Under the pieces are notes generated by a model. That model was not told where the DNA came from, ran no database searches, and saw only the letters and a program-made list of their open reading frames with translations. 64,000 nt of DNA from Bolinopsis microptera (lineage: Eukaryota; Ctenophora; Tentaculata; Lobata; Bolinopsidae), in assembly GCF_026151205.1 (NCBI RefSeq), contig NC_087081.1, positions 5,203,246 through 5,267,245 on the forward strand, read 5' to 3'. A program made the translations under genes and the position numbers. Positions 1 through 10,159 of this stretch are shown in pieces (within the stretch, counting starts at the first letter, position 1; each line of letters starts with the position of its first letter).

Positions 1-1090
1 ATCATCCTCCCATCATATTGAAGAACTTACCCTCAATGATAGAATCACGATTGATAAGCATATCCAGCAACAAGACATGCCTAAATGAAGCCAAAAGCGA
101 TTATGAGAAGGCACTTAGAGATAGCGGATATAGTCACACCATCGATTATAAAACACCACCGCCTAAAAAGAGAAAGAGATCGCGGAAGAGGAACATCCTA
201 TGGTACAATCCCCCATTCAGTGCAAACGTTTCAACCAACATCGGAAGAAAGTTCTTCGCTCTTATCGATAAGCATTTCCCGAAAAACCTACCGTTACATA
301 AAATCATCAATAGGAATACCGTGAAAATAAGCTATTGCTGCATGCCCAGTTTGGGAAGGATACTCAAAGGGCACAACAAATCAGTCCTAGAGAAACAATC
401 TGAAAAGAAAAAAGCTCCAGAAAAAGAGTGTAATTGCAGAGACGCCTCGAAGTGCCCCCTCAAAGGACAATGTCTGGCCAAATGCATAGTATACCAAGCA
501 ACCGTTAAAACGGCATCTAACAAGGAAACGGCCTATATTGGATTGACTGAAAACAGTTTTAAGACACGGTGGTACAATCATCGTCAAAGTTTTAAGAATT
601 CTAAGCACAGACTGAGTACCGAGTTATCAAAATTGATATGGGACCTCAAGGAGAAGATGATTGAATATAGCATAGACTGGAAGATCATTACTAAATCGAA
701 GAAATATAAGGCTGGAGCGGGGCATTGTGGCCTCTGCTTAGACGAGAAACTATACATACTTAAAACCCCAGGCATTATTAATAAAAGATCAGAAATTATT
801 TCTAAATGTAGGCACTCTAGGAAATTCTTAGTTAGACATATTTAGTTAGTATTTATTAGTTATTAGGATTTGTAGTTATTTATATATAGGTTTAGTAGTA
901 TTGAGTAATTGTTAATTGTTAATTATAAAATTTGATAAAGGAGCACTGTGTTGTATTATTTTTGCCATTTTTATGTTAATTATGTCACTGAAGATTGCTT
1001 TTCAAACATGAAACTTATAGTTTGACAATTGCATAGTTTGCTTTGTACCGATAATATAATATATATAATAATATAAAGTGCTTGGCACTA
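1..1090 (+). mobile_element. Penelope-like element, 3' part (copy A), cut by the window edge
   Basis: The coding end and 3' tail of a Penelope-like retroelement. The coding part is described separately. The tail (about 846-1090) is AT-rich and contains the block around 'aaggagcactgtgttgta' at 940-957. The same tail recurs at 41,380-41,520 in the same orientation and at 39,590-39,720 inverted, so this is a multicopy family. The 5' part lies outside the window. The right boundary near 1,090 is approximate because the tail runs into TA-rich sequence. Confidence 0.75.
3..845 (+). CDS. C-terminal part of Penelope-like polyprotein with GIY-YIG nuclease domain
   Basis: The frame is open from the window edge, so the N-terminal reverse transcriptase is missing and no true start is present. 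The remaining ~280 residues hold a basic stretch (PPPKKRKRSRKRN), the conserved block RNILWYNPPFSANVSTNIG, and a Cys cluster (CNCRDASKC..CPLKGQC..AKC). A GIY-YIG-type nuclease fold follows (VYQATV...AYIGLTENSFKTRWYNH), then the terminal HCGLCLDEKL and SKCRHSRKFLVRHI. Penelope-like elements use this C-terminal nuclease to nick target DNA before reverse transcription; that role is known for the family, not shown here. A near-identical C-terminus recurs at 39,731-39,909. Confidence 0.8.
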   Translation, partial: HPPIILKNLPSMIESRLISISSNKTCLNEAKSDYEKALRDSGYSHTIDYKTPPPKKRKRSRKRNILWYNPPFSANVSTNIGRKFFALIDKHFPKNLPLHKIINRNTVKISYCCMPSLGRILKGHNKSVLEKQSEKKKAPEKECNCRDASKCPLKGQCLAKCIVYQATVKTASNKETAYIGLTENSFKTRWYNHRQSFKNSKHRLSTELSKLIWDLKEKMIEYSIDWKIITKSKKYKAGAGHCGLCLDEKLYILKTPGIINKRSEIISKCRHSRKFLVRHI

Positions 1091-1164
1091 TATTGTATAA
1101 TGTATATAGTGTTGTCACTATAAAGTGCGATTACCGGATATTACCGTAGCGAAACAGGATTTAG

Positions 1165-1250
1165 ATTACCTGGGGACCTCAGGCTATCATGTTCATTAAC
1201 ATAATTAGAGATTCGGCGGAATGACAGGCTGAGCGCGGCCCAGTAAAATT
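1165..1250 (+). repeat. Dispersed repeat, inverted partner at 61,140-61,240
   Basis: This block contains 'acctggggacctcaggctat' and 'gcggaatgacaggctgagcg'. The reverse complement of both pieces, in the same order, occurs at about 61,150-61,240. It is a multicopy non-coding element, probably an end of a non-autonomous DNA transposon. No coding capacity seen. Confidence 0.6.
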
Positions 1251-1429
1251 TGAGGGTATCTGGAACAAAACAACCACACCAGACCAAGACTATCGGGAAC
1301 GAACGTTAGAAATTACGCCTCAACCCAGGATGCTCGAGTACATTATGATGACGCGTAGTTACCTGGACAGCTTCCACCAGACTCACCCAACAACTACGGC
1401 ACTAATTCACAACTCCCGGTTTAAAACCT

Positions 1430-1600
1430 ACACCAGGACGCGCGCCGAGTTGGACTTGATGCATGTTACGTATCCCAAATATCTTCGGCGGCGCCGCGCT
1501 TCGCGCGCGAAAAGTGGCATGCAACGTATGTCAAAGTTGGACTCGTTGACGGTCCTGATATTTGGAATAAATATTTTACGATTATCACCCGTTAAGAAAT
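1430..1600 (+). repeat. Dispersed repeat related to 14,650-14,770 (inverted), with GC hairpin
   Basis: The pieces 'caggacgcgcgccgag' (1434-1449) and 'ttggactcgttgacggtcct' (about 1538-1557), followed by 'atattttacgattatcaccc', match the reverse complement of 14,680-14,760. There the two pieces are adjacent. The extra material here (about 1455-1535) holds a GC-rich near-palindrome around 1485-1510, so a second element may be inserted. Non-coding. Confidence 0.5.
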
Positions 1601-1630
1601 GCCCTGCCTCAAGGTATTATAAAAGTAGTA

Positions 1631-2487
1631 GTAGAGGCTCTTACGGGCAAAAAGACGTGTTTTCTGCTACGAGTTTAGAGACCTAACCGCTAATTGGACA
1701 TAATAGTATGATGTCTAAGGATCGATAATATGTTAAGAAGTATAAATTTGGACTTATTAGTCACGTGCTATACCAATGCGCGTTTTAAACTTTGACAGTC
1801 TATTACTCTAAGGCAAATAGAGTAATTATATTCATATTTTGTCAGCAATAAGATCACATTATTTTCTATTTAGTGTGAAAATATGAGCTAGAAAGGACAT
1901 AATCTCGCTGAGTTATAGCTGTTTGAAATTTATGATGAACGCGCGGGTGCCAATTGATAACAACTAAATGCTTTTGCGCGTAGTGCGCGTCGAAAATTTG
2001 GCAAAAACGCTTGCGGAGTGACAATATTCAAACTTCGATAAAGTATATGAAGTGGGTACTTCTCGGAAAGGAAAAATTTAGGCAAACACGATGTGACTAT
2101 TTTTGGGTTGATTTAATACAACTGCAAAAAATTATTCAAACTTCAAGCAAAAAAGTCAAAATTTTTACCACTTTTTTGGATTTTTACCTCAGAACACATA
2201 GAGGGATTTGTTTTATTTTTATACAATCTTGTGCGGCTGTCTTTTAGCTATCTTTATGCAAGTTTTGCCGACATGCCAACAAAATTAACTTGCTCAAAAT
2301 ATCAAAAAACATGGTTTTTTGGCCTATTTTTGGCCCAAAAATCGGTTTTTTGCGATTTTACCCCAGAACAATCAGTCCAATCATCTTGAAACCACTTTCA
2401 ATCGATTCTACGGTCAAAAATACGTCTAGTAAGGTGTATCTGGGGTCCCTAACGTATCGAGCAGACAATGCCCGTAAGAGCCTCTAC
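1631..2487. mobile_element. Non-autonomous TIR transposon, TA target duplication
   Basis: Left end GTAGAGGCTCTTACGGGCA (1631-1649) is exactly inverted at 2469-2487, and both ends are flanked by TA (1629-1630 and 2488-2489). The 857-bp interior has no transposase, only short AT-rich open frames. A TA duplication fits the Tc1/mariner group, but the termini alone do not prove it. The Gs and Ts around 2100-2360 form loose internal repeats of 'tttttggc' type. Confidence 0.55.
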
Positions 2488-3000
2488 TATAGCCTTGTTT
2501 GGTGTATTTCTGGACGCTGATTCCGGTTTATGTTAAAACCGTTTTGTTCGCCTGCAAAACCATATAAAAACCAAAGTCACGTGATAATTTTTGGGCGAGC
2601 GAATTAGTAAGATTTAGAGTCGATCAAGTGCTAAAGTTATAGTCCTCAGTCCTGAGATTAACGATTTAAATAAAAAAGGGCAGCTGTATTTTACTACAGG
2701 CGCAGGATCGGACTAATTTAACTTTCCGAAAATTTGGTTGTTGGTGGATATCGGAGTTGATATTATATGTATAGTGATGATTTTTGTTTTGAAACCCCAC
2801 GGTGGAGGTTGGCGTGTGCCGCAATTTATTAATCAATGGTTATTACATAAATGAAATTATAGAAGTCACACTAAAATATAATAATGTAAAATAAAATATA
2901 TTAAAATAAATGCCCTACTAAAAGTACTATATAACTAACGGTCTGCAAAACTGGTTGAAGTCGCAATTTGTAAACATGCTAATTACTATTTAATAATAAT
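2488..3000. other. Intergenic, no gene seen
   Basis: AT-rich sequence without convincing open frames. It precedes the 3' end of the minus-strand LINE; the ATT-rich stretch near 2,985-3,005 may be that LINE's terminal simple repeat. Confidence 0.5.
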
Positions 3001-3095
3001 ACTAATAGATAAAAAGTTTTGCGCGGCAGATGTAAATTCGGCATTGCATAATGGCAGTGAAATTAAAATGATATGTTGTTGATAAAAGATAATGG

Positions 3096-4829
3096 TCATT
3101 TGTCGCGAGTGATCTTTCTTAACGCGTTGTCGCTTACTAACTCGGTGTTGTAGTCTATCTGCGAGCGCCCTTCTCTTTGAGACTTTCTTAGCCCAGGTAT
3201 ACTATAAAGTAAGAAATTTGGCCAATTTTCATCGTCTCCTGAGCTTTGCAGCTTGAGGAGTTCGCGCTTAGCTGAATTTTTAAAGATTTCAATTGAAAAG
3301 GTAGAACTTGGAATAGTTATATCCTTACTTTGTTTTGTAATAGAGAGCATGGGTCCTTTGAAGAAAAGAGTATTTCTAAATGTTGGGCCGTTGTAAGTTG
3401 TGAACCAAGAAAGGTTATGTTCGTATGTGGAATTATAGGTGGGAATATCGTGAGGGAAAAGTTCTTTGATGGATTTACTTTTAGGGAGAAGGCTTGGCAT
3501 GTTCCTTACTTTGTGTAGTAGAATAAGAGCCTTTTTTACAATGACGCTATGGACTGTTAGGATATTATGCAATCTAAACGCACTTTTTGTGTGCTCCGGG
3601 GGATTGCCGTCTTTATATCTATAATTTACATATCCTGACATAACAGCTCTAATTCCCTGCTTTTGCTTGGTGAACAGAGATTCAATGTGACATTTTGAGG
3701 CAAATCCCCACACTAAAGAACAGAAATTTAGATGGGATTGGATAAGGCTTTGGAAAATGTTTAGGCGGGCTTTGATAGGTAGAAGGTGCTTTAGCTTATA
3801 CATAACTCCGAGGTAGCGACCCACCTTTATTCTAACTGCCGTAATGTGTTTTTGCCAAGTGAGCTTTTCGTCTAGGATCACTCCTAAAAATCTTGCTTCA
3901 GTCTTACGTTCGATTACAGTGTTGTCGATGGACAAATTAAAGCCGCTGAAGTCGATTCTTTTTCTAGTGAAAATCATGTAACACGTCTTTTTTACATTTA
4001 AAGATAGCCCATTAGCACCTACCCAATCTACAAGACGTGAAATTAGCTGATTAGCTTTTAATTGTATTTCTTCTAGGGTGGTTCCACTAATTAATATGTT
4101 TGCGTCGTCGGCATAAAGGATGAACTTTGCAAAATCACTAATTCCAGGTAGGTCGTTTATATAAATTACAAATAAGAGAGGTCCTAAAATGCTACCCTGA
4201 GGTACGCCGTAAACTATGGGCATGCTAGAAGAGCAAGTTCCGTTTAAAGTTACGTATTGAGATCGATTACAAAGGTAAGATCTAAACCATTCGTGCGCGA
4301 CTCCCCTGATCCCACAATGGTCAAGCTTCTTAAGTAAGGTCTCATGATCAAGCACGTCAAAGGCTTTACTGTAATCGAGCAGGAGCAGTAGGGAAATTTG
4401 TTTCTTATTCAGAGAGTGTAGTATAGAATTTTGGGCATTGAGCAGTGCATGTTTGCACGATCTTCCTGGCCGAAATCCGTATTGATTTTCGAAAAGAGAA
4501 TCGTTCTTATCTAAAAATTCTAAAACACGAGCATGCATAAGTTTCTCATAAATTTTCGAGAATGATCCCAAAAGAGAGATCGGCCTATAATTAGCTACTT
4601 CCAATTTTGAACCACCTTTGTGGATAGGAACGACTTTCGCAGTTTTTAGAGCATTTGGGAAGGTACCACTGGAGAACGAACAGTTAATGACATTAGCTAG
4701 TGCCCTGGTAAAGTTTTCGCAGCTGTTTGCAATTTTCAATGGCTCAATTTTACAATCGAGTGTGGACTTGTTCTTAAGCCCTGATATTATCTTTTGGACT
4801 TCACCGTGTGATGTAGGCTTAAGAAACAT
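3096..4829 (-). pseudogene. LINE ORF2 C-terminal part: reverse transcriptase
   Basis: The 577-residue frame carries reverse transcriptase motifs in order: VVPIHKGGS, NYRPISLL, NQYGFRPGRS, LDYSKAFDVLDH (motif A), YGVPQGSILGPLLF (motif B), ILYADDANILI (catalytic YADD) and RFLGVILDEKLTW. This is the pattern of Jockey/CR1-group LINEs. The thumb and C-terminal region look complete to the stop. The apparent start methionine is internal: in-frame sequence upstream (..AFFKAS..) belongs to the same protein and joins the endonuclease frame once the shift near 4,850 is discounted. Confidence 0.8.
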
Positions 4830-6289
4830 CGAGTTACTACACGAAGCCTTAAAAAATGCTTGAAACCACCTGGGTCAAAGGTTCGACGGGCAGCGATTTG
4901 CCTCTTGATACTGGCTGCAATACCGGAGAAGTAGCCGTTAAATTTCTCAGCGACTGCCAGATCGGAGCTTATAATCGTGCCATCGTCGTCCTTCAGACGG
5001 GTGTGTCCGAACTTTTTTCTGTTACGGTTCAGGAGGCCATTGATAATTTTCCATTGATTTTTAGAGCAGTTTTGGTATTTGTCAAACATTTTCTTATAGT
5101 ACTTTTCTTTGGCTAGATTCACATGTTTGTGACAAAACTTTTTCATTTTATCATACGCGTCGCAGTTTTTTTGTGATGGATTTATAGTTTTTTCAAAAAA
5201 AAGTAACTTCTTGCGGTTGCATGCCGCCTCAAGCCAGGGTAAGATCCAAGGCTTTGGGTCAGCTCTTTCGAATTTTCTTCTCGAACTGTCGCGCTTCAGG
5301 GGGTATGCAGTATTGTAGTGTTTCATGTACGTTTGATAGATGGAATTGTATTGTTCATCAGCGCACGTTGAGGAGGTAGCATCATCCCAGGTCTCACTTA
5401 CAATAAGCTCTTTGAATTTAGCATGATTAGCTTCGTTAAATACACGGGCCACTAATTTCAAGCTAGTGTTGTTGTTCTTTACACGTTGACTACGGAATCG
5501 CTTGTTCAAACTAGGTGTGGCTCCTAAACTAATGGTCGTGCTAACCGCGAGATGATCTGACATATCCAACATCACGACATTACAACTAATAACGTTGGTC
5601 ACGTGATTAGTATACACGTGATCAATAAGCGTTGCACTGTGGTCAGTTACCCTGGTAGGCTTGGAGACAGTCTGGGCAAACCCATATTTTTCTAGTAAGC
5701 TTATAAGATCCTGGCTGTAAGCGTCGGTATCGTATTTTATAAGATCAATATTTGCATCACCCAGGAAGACTATCTGCTTTCTGGAGTGTCTATCAAGACC
5801 CCTGAGCACGTTTTCAAAATTTTCAAGGAATTTTTTAGGGCTTGTGGATGGCGAGCGGTAGAAATTTACGATGATTTTTGTCTTATTTCCGTTTTTAAAA
5901 TTGTTGATTTGAAGCAATTGAAATTCTCCGCAAGTAACTTCTTCTGGACTCAGATTGAGTTCGAGTTCCTGTATTTTATCGTAATCACAAACGCGTTTGT
6001 TAACATAGAGCGCAAGACCACCTCCTTTTCCAGATTTACGTGCAGGTTCTTTGATAAAGGGCTCGTAGAACTGTTCGATTTCAATGTCGTTCAGACCATT
6101 AGGAAGATTAGAAATTTTACAGTTGGTTTCATTGAGGCAGATGAGGTCAAATTTGGAGAATGTTTCTATTTCTTCTCTAAAATTCGAGATATTTTTCACG
6201 AGTGATCTAACGTTTAACGAAAGTATCTTAATTTCGCGATTGCTAGGGGTCTTGATATTATCAGGGTGTTGGTACTTACAGCTAACCAA
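4787..6289 (-). pseudogene. LINE ORF2 N-terminal part: APE-type endonuclease
   Basis: The 500-residue frame begins almost directly with the apurinic-type endonuclease core: SLNVRSL, then ICLNETNC (catalytic Glu), YRSPS, FLGDANIDL (Asp/Asn) and the C-terminal SDHLAVS (His). These are the standard motifs by which such LINEs nick target DNA. A linker and the start of the RT follow (RNRKKFGHTRLKDDDGTI). The frame leaves the true one near the T6 run at about 4,850-4,855, and the last ~20 residues are out of frame. The RT continues in the next entry. Inactive as it stands because of the frameshift. Confidence 0.75.
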
Positions 6290-6320
6290 TATCTCCGATA
6301 TACAATTTGACCAAAACCCA

Positions 6321-7816
6321 TAATCATGGGTAGAGTGGACCGCTGCCAGTGTCTCTCTTTCCCAAACAAAAGGAAATGATATTAATTTGATTGACCGTTT
6401 TCAAATGCAAAATGATACCGAGAATGAAATCGGTCGCTCGCTTTTCCCATCAGGTTACTTTATAAAGTCGAAATATAAACTGATATCTTCATTAATAAGG
6501 AGGAAGTTTCAACGATTTCGAAATTTTTCCTTTGAAAACATTTCCTTGTGTTTGGGTAAGCATATCGGTCGATCACTGACTGAATTTGCCACTTTATACT
6601 CATTCAAGTTGGCATTAAATTTATATATAATGACATTGAACTGTCGTGGTAAAGCAGAATTTGTTCGAAATCACGAATGAGCAAAATTATCACCTTTCGC
6701 ACGTGCAAACTATGAGCGGACGTTGCGTGCGCATCCAATATTGAATTGCCGTAAATTTTTGCGTGTTGGTGTTTTATATATTGTTTGATAAGCATGCAAA
6801 GTTTCAAAGTGTTTCAAGAAGAACTGTAATCACAACGGCACACCAACGTTTACAGTAAATGGTAAAAACAGCAATTTTCAGTGATTTTAGCAATTTTTAA
6901 TCAATTTGGGCGTGTCCCCACGTGTGCAACTTTTAGATTTTTAACTTTAAAACTAGCCTAATACACAATTTATACCTATAGAAAGCAGAACTGAGCTCCA
7001 CAACCCAAGGGATAGCCCAACACCAGAGAATACTAAATCGCAAAATTGACGTTTTTATAAAATAATTCTTCAAAAAGCACTAACTTCAATGGCAAATATC
7101 TTTATGAAGGAGCAAGGTAGGGAAACTTTCCGGTAGATTTTCAGAATGCTTGAACAATTATCTAATATGAAAATGTCCTCAGATTTTGAATAAAATTACT
7201 CCTTAATGGTGTAAAATCAGTTTGAAAAGTTGTTATTTTGTCAAAAATCAAGTTTTAAAAACACTTAATTTGATGACGTCATCAAGTGGTAATGATGACG
7301 TTAAATTATTTTTTGATATAATTGAAACTGAAGTGTAAACAATTATCTTTAAGACCTGTGGTCGGAAATTGCTGTATCTTTTATACTTTTGAATTTCCGG
7401 ACACTTAAATTCAGGCTACAATTGACTACATTTGACTGGCAAAGCGTCTATCCCTGAATATATGTATCACGACAATCTATCGTAAAACAGGGGTTCCAGA
7501 AAACCCATTTCCCGATACTCCTGAAACACGAATTTTTTTTACAGTCGATTTGGTCAACTTCTAGACACCCTGTAAAGTTTCAGATCTCTAACTCAATTTT
7601 AACATGTTTTTTAAGGCACCTGAATATGGCAATTTTGGGTTTTTTACCGAATTTCGCATAACATGCTGGCGCGTATTTTGCGCAAATTTCTTAAAAACCT
7701 CCACATAACTATTTCTTGTTCCTGTCATCTTTAACATTGAATTAGAATGATTTGAACTTAAATATACCTGCTGAACTACTTTCGATGAGTCTTAATGCCC
7801 GAAAAACAATAAAGGG
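6321..7816. other. Intergenic, no gene seen
   Basis: AT-rich sequence with only short non-conserved open frames. A CRE-like 'tgacgtca' occurs at 7,273-7,280 with 'gatgacgtt' shortly after. Stretches such as 6,840-7,640 have the texture of old transposon sequence, but I could not match them to anything else in the window. Confidence 0.5.
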
Positions 7817-8206
7817 TTATAAAAGTAAAGGGGGTAAATAGTAAAGGGGGTAAATAGTATTGTGAATATAAGAGGCACGGTCATGCTTGCCAGCATTGTG
7901 ATTGTTGAGATCGATTTCGCTGGAATCTATTTCATCAGTAAGTTCGCCTATTTGATTCAGTACGTGAGAACGAATATAGGGGTTAAAAGTGGGGGTTATT
8001 GTATTGTAATTATCATTAAGTTCGTAGGAAGTTACTCTATAGCCAGGTATTAGGTTTAGACAGCATGTAATACAACCAAGATAATCTTTGAGGCATTTTT
8101 TATGAACTGGTTTGTCACTGCATAGAGGACAAATGAAAACATTTCTAGGAGCATAAGACCACCCGAAGCAACTTGAGCATTGTGATTTGAAACTAGGTTC
8201 AACCAT
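7817..8206 (-). pseudogene. Cys-rich N-terminal fragment of a LINE ORF (PHD/RING-like finger)
   Basis: The ATG-initiated 129-residue frame has closely spaced Cys/His pairs (QCSSCFG..ICPLCSDKPVHKKC..GCITCC), a PHD- or RING-like zinc-binding layout. The segment FNPYIRSHVLNQIGELTDEI follows. To my knowledge some invertebrate LINEs have such a finger just before their endonuclease; this is recognition by pattern, not a search. The frame ends at a short tandem of 'ccctttactattta' (about 7,815-7,860), where the endonuclease would be expected, so it is a 3'-truncated remnant. It could instead be an exon of an unknown zinc-finger gene. Confidence 0.4.
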
Positions 8207-8339
8207 TGTTCAAGATGTGTAAATACCAGATATCTGTGAATAATTAAGTAAGATATTAAAAAGATAAGATGAAAATGGGTCAAAAGACGTTTTCAGTTTT
8301 GTTGAGCTGTAACATAACATGTTTGATGATTTGTGATTG

Positions 8340-8580
8340 GATTGTGGATATACCCAATTTTTTTTTCGGAAAGTTTCTTTGTAAGTCTATCAGTAAGCTA
8401 ACCAATTTTTGTTAAAATTGTATTGAGGGAAGGTTACCTTGACGAATGTTACTCGTCTAAATTTCTTTGAAGTAGCGCGCGCCGCTTTCTACTCGGCAAG
8501 TGCTACGAAGTAGCGCACGCCAGTCTTGTCCATTTATTAAAAGGCGCAGTTTATATCTCCGCCAAAAGCATCACATTTTA
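8340..8580 (+). repeat. Dispersed repeat left of the satellite, inverted partner at 14,310-14,650
   Basis: Two blocks, around 'agtctatcagtaagctaacc' (8,383-8,402) and 'ggcgcagtttatatctccgc' (8,543-8,562), occur as reverse complements in the same relative order right of the satellite (14,600-14,640 and 14,318-14,340). Intervening sequence differs. The right copy also holds extra G-rich material (14,370-14,470). Confidence 0.55.
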
Positions 8581-9381
8581 GCATTAATGCGCGTAGTTTT
8601 CTCAACTATTTTCACAGTCGCGCCTTCCTGAAGTTACATTAAACAGCCACTTTTGCTTCCTAACATACCAGTTTATAGGAAGCAAAATATTATATATAAG
8701 TAAAGTGCAAGAAACCGAATTCGAACTTGGCACATTAATAGCATGGCCGAGACGATATTGTACATGGGCGATATTTAGTAGAGAATAAACCGGTACCTAC
8801 GGTGTACCGGTACCGGTATACCTACGGGGTGATATTAGTACAATTTGGTTAGAACACCTCCTCCCGTATTATTGAGAATAAATTTACTTTTCAATACAAT
8901 TGTGCACTTCAGTCGTATAGTAAACCGGCAGTAAAGCATGAAATGCTTTAATGATAAAAGATTCGTTTGTTATATAATAATGCTTTTTTTGAGTCGAGAA
9001 ATACAATATATGATGTTACAAAAAACAACTTTAAAGAACGATCAAAATTCTTACAAAGTTTTATTATAAAACTCTGTGACTGTTAAAAAGTATTAGGTAA
9101 ATGATTCTTTTAATTCTGCCTTGATGGTCTGTAGCTTTTTCTCCTGTTTCCCATTTTGAGGAAGTCAACCCTCTTCTTAGAAATTGTGCAGTAGAGTGTC
9201 GACGGGTCTGAGAACTCCAACGAATGAGGCATGATATCTTCTTCTTCTATGTAATAGTTTAATTTATGTAATTTGTGTTTCAGAATCGTTGTTTCAAGCG
9301 ATAGCAATGTTAACAAGTCTTTTCAAAAACTTGTTAACATTCTGAGTTATATTATTGTCATAACAACGAATAAAATTTATT
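8581..9381. other. Intergenic between repeat and satellite, no gene seen
   Basis: AT-rich sequence with a short 'ccggtaccggta' near-palindrome near 8,805-8,816 and no recognisable coding region. The sequence just before the satellite (9,355-9,381) contains 'tgtcataacaacg', resembling part of the satellite monomer, so the array edge is degenerate. Confidence 0.5.
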
Positions 9382-10159
9382 AGAGTTGAGCTATTCCTAG
9401 TCCTTGCTATGACAGTATTAAAACAACAATAGTTGTCACGAGATGTTTGATCTAGTGGCTAGAGTTGAGCTATTCCTAGTCCTTGTTATGACAGTATTAA
9501 AACTACAATAATTGTCACGAGATGTTTGATCTAGTGGCTAGAGTTGAGCTATTCCTAGTCCTTGTTATGACAGTATTAAAACTACAATAGTTGTCACGAG
9601 ATGTTTGATCTAGTTATTAGAGTTGAGCTATTCCTAGTCCTTGTTATGACAGTATTAAAACTACAATAGTTGTCACGAGATGTTTGATCTAGTGGCTAGA
9701 GTTGAGCTATTCCTAGTCCTTGCTATGACAGTATTAAAACTACAATAGTTGTCACGAGATGTTTGATCTAGTGGCTAGAGTTGAGATATTCCTAGTCCTT
9801 GCTATATGACAGTATTAAAACTACAATAGTTGTCACGAGATGTTTGATCTAGTGGCTAGAGTTGAGCTATTCCTAGTCCTTGCTATGACAGTATTAAAAC
9901 TACAATAATTGTCACGAGATGTTTGATCTAGTGGCTAGAGTTGAGCTATTCCTAGTCCTTGCTATGACAGTATTAAAACTACAATAGTTATCACGAGATG
10001 TTTGATCTAGTTATTAGAGTTGAGCTATTCCTAGTCCTTGTTATGACAGTATTAAAACTACAATAATTGTCACGAGACGTTTGATCTAGTTATTAGAGTT
10101 GAGCTATTCCTAGTCCCTGTTATGACAGTATTAAAACTACAATAGTTGTCACGAGATGT
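9382..10159 (+). repeat. 79-bp satellite array, left arm (about 10 copies)
   Basis: Head-to-tail copies of a 79-bp unit beginning 'agagttgagctattcctagt' start at 9,382, 9,461, 9,540 and so on. Copies differ by a few bases (for example ttgttatg/ttgctatg, tagtggct/tagttatt), and one near 9,800 carries a 2-bp insertion. Repeats are contiguous with no spacers. The last copy is cut at 10,159, where the array flips orientation. No open frame persists. Confidence 0.95.

Larger units (their letters stand above)
3000..6320 (-). mobile_element. Jockey/CR1-type LINE (copy A), 5'-truncated and frameshifted
   Basis: Minus-strand non-LTR retrotransposon with endonuclease and reverse transcriptase in the usual order. 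The two frames overlap at 4787-4829 in different phases, so a single ORF2 has been split by a 1-nt frameshift. No ORF1 is found upstream of the endonuclease, as expected for a 5'-truncated insertion. Boundaries are approximate: the 3' side is placed at an ATT-rich stretch near 3,000, and the 5' side just beyond the endonuclease start. I saw no clear target duplication. Confidence 0.75.

Noticed and set aside
4787-4829. Programmed frameshift between endonuclease and RT frames
   Set aside because: Such LINEs encode both in one frame; a single indel in a T-run is the simpler explanation.
8695-8760. B-box-like 'gttcgaattcgg' on the minus strand
   Set aside because: Spacing and stems do not form a tRNA.
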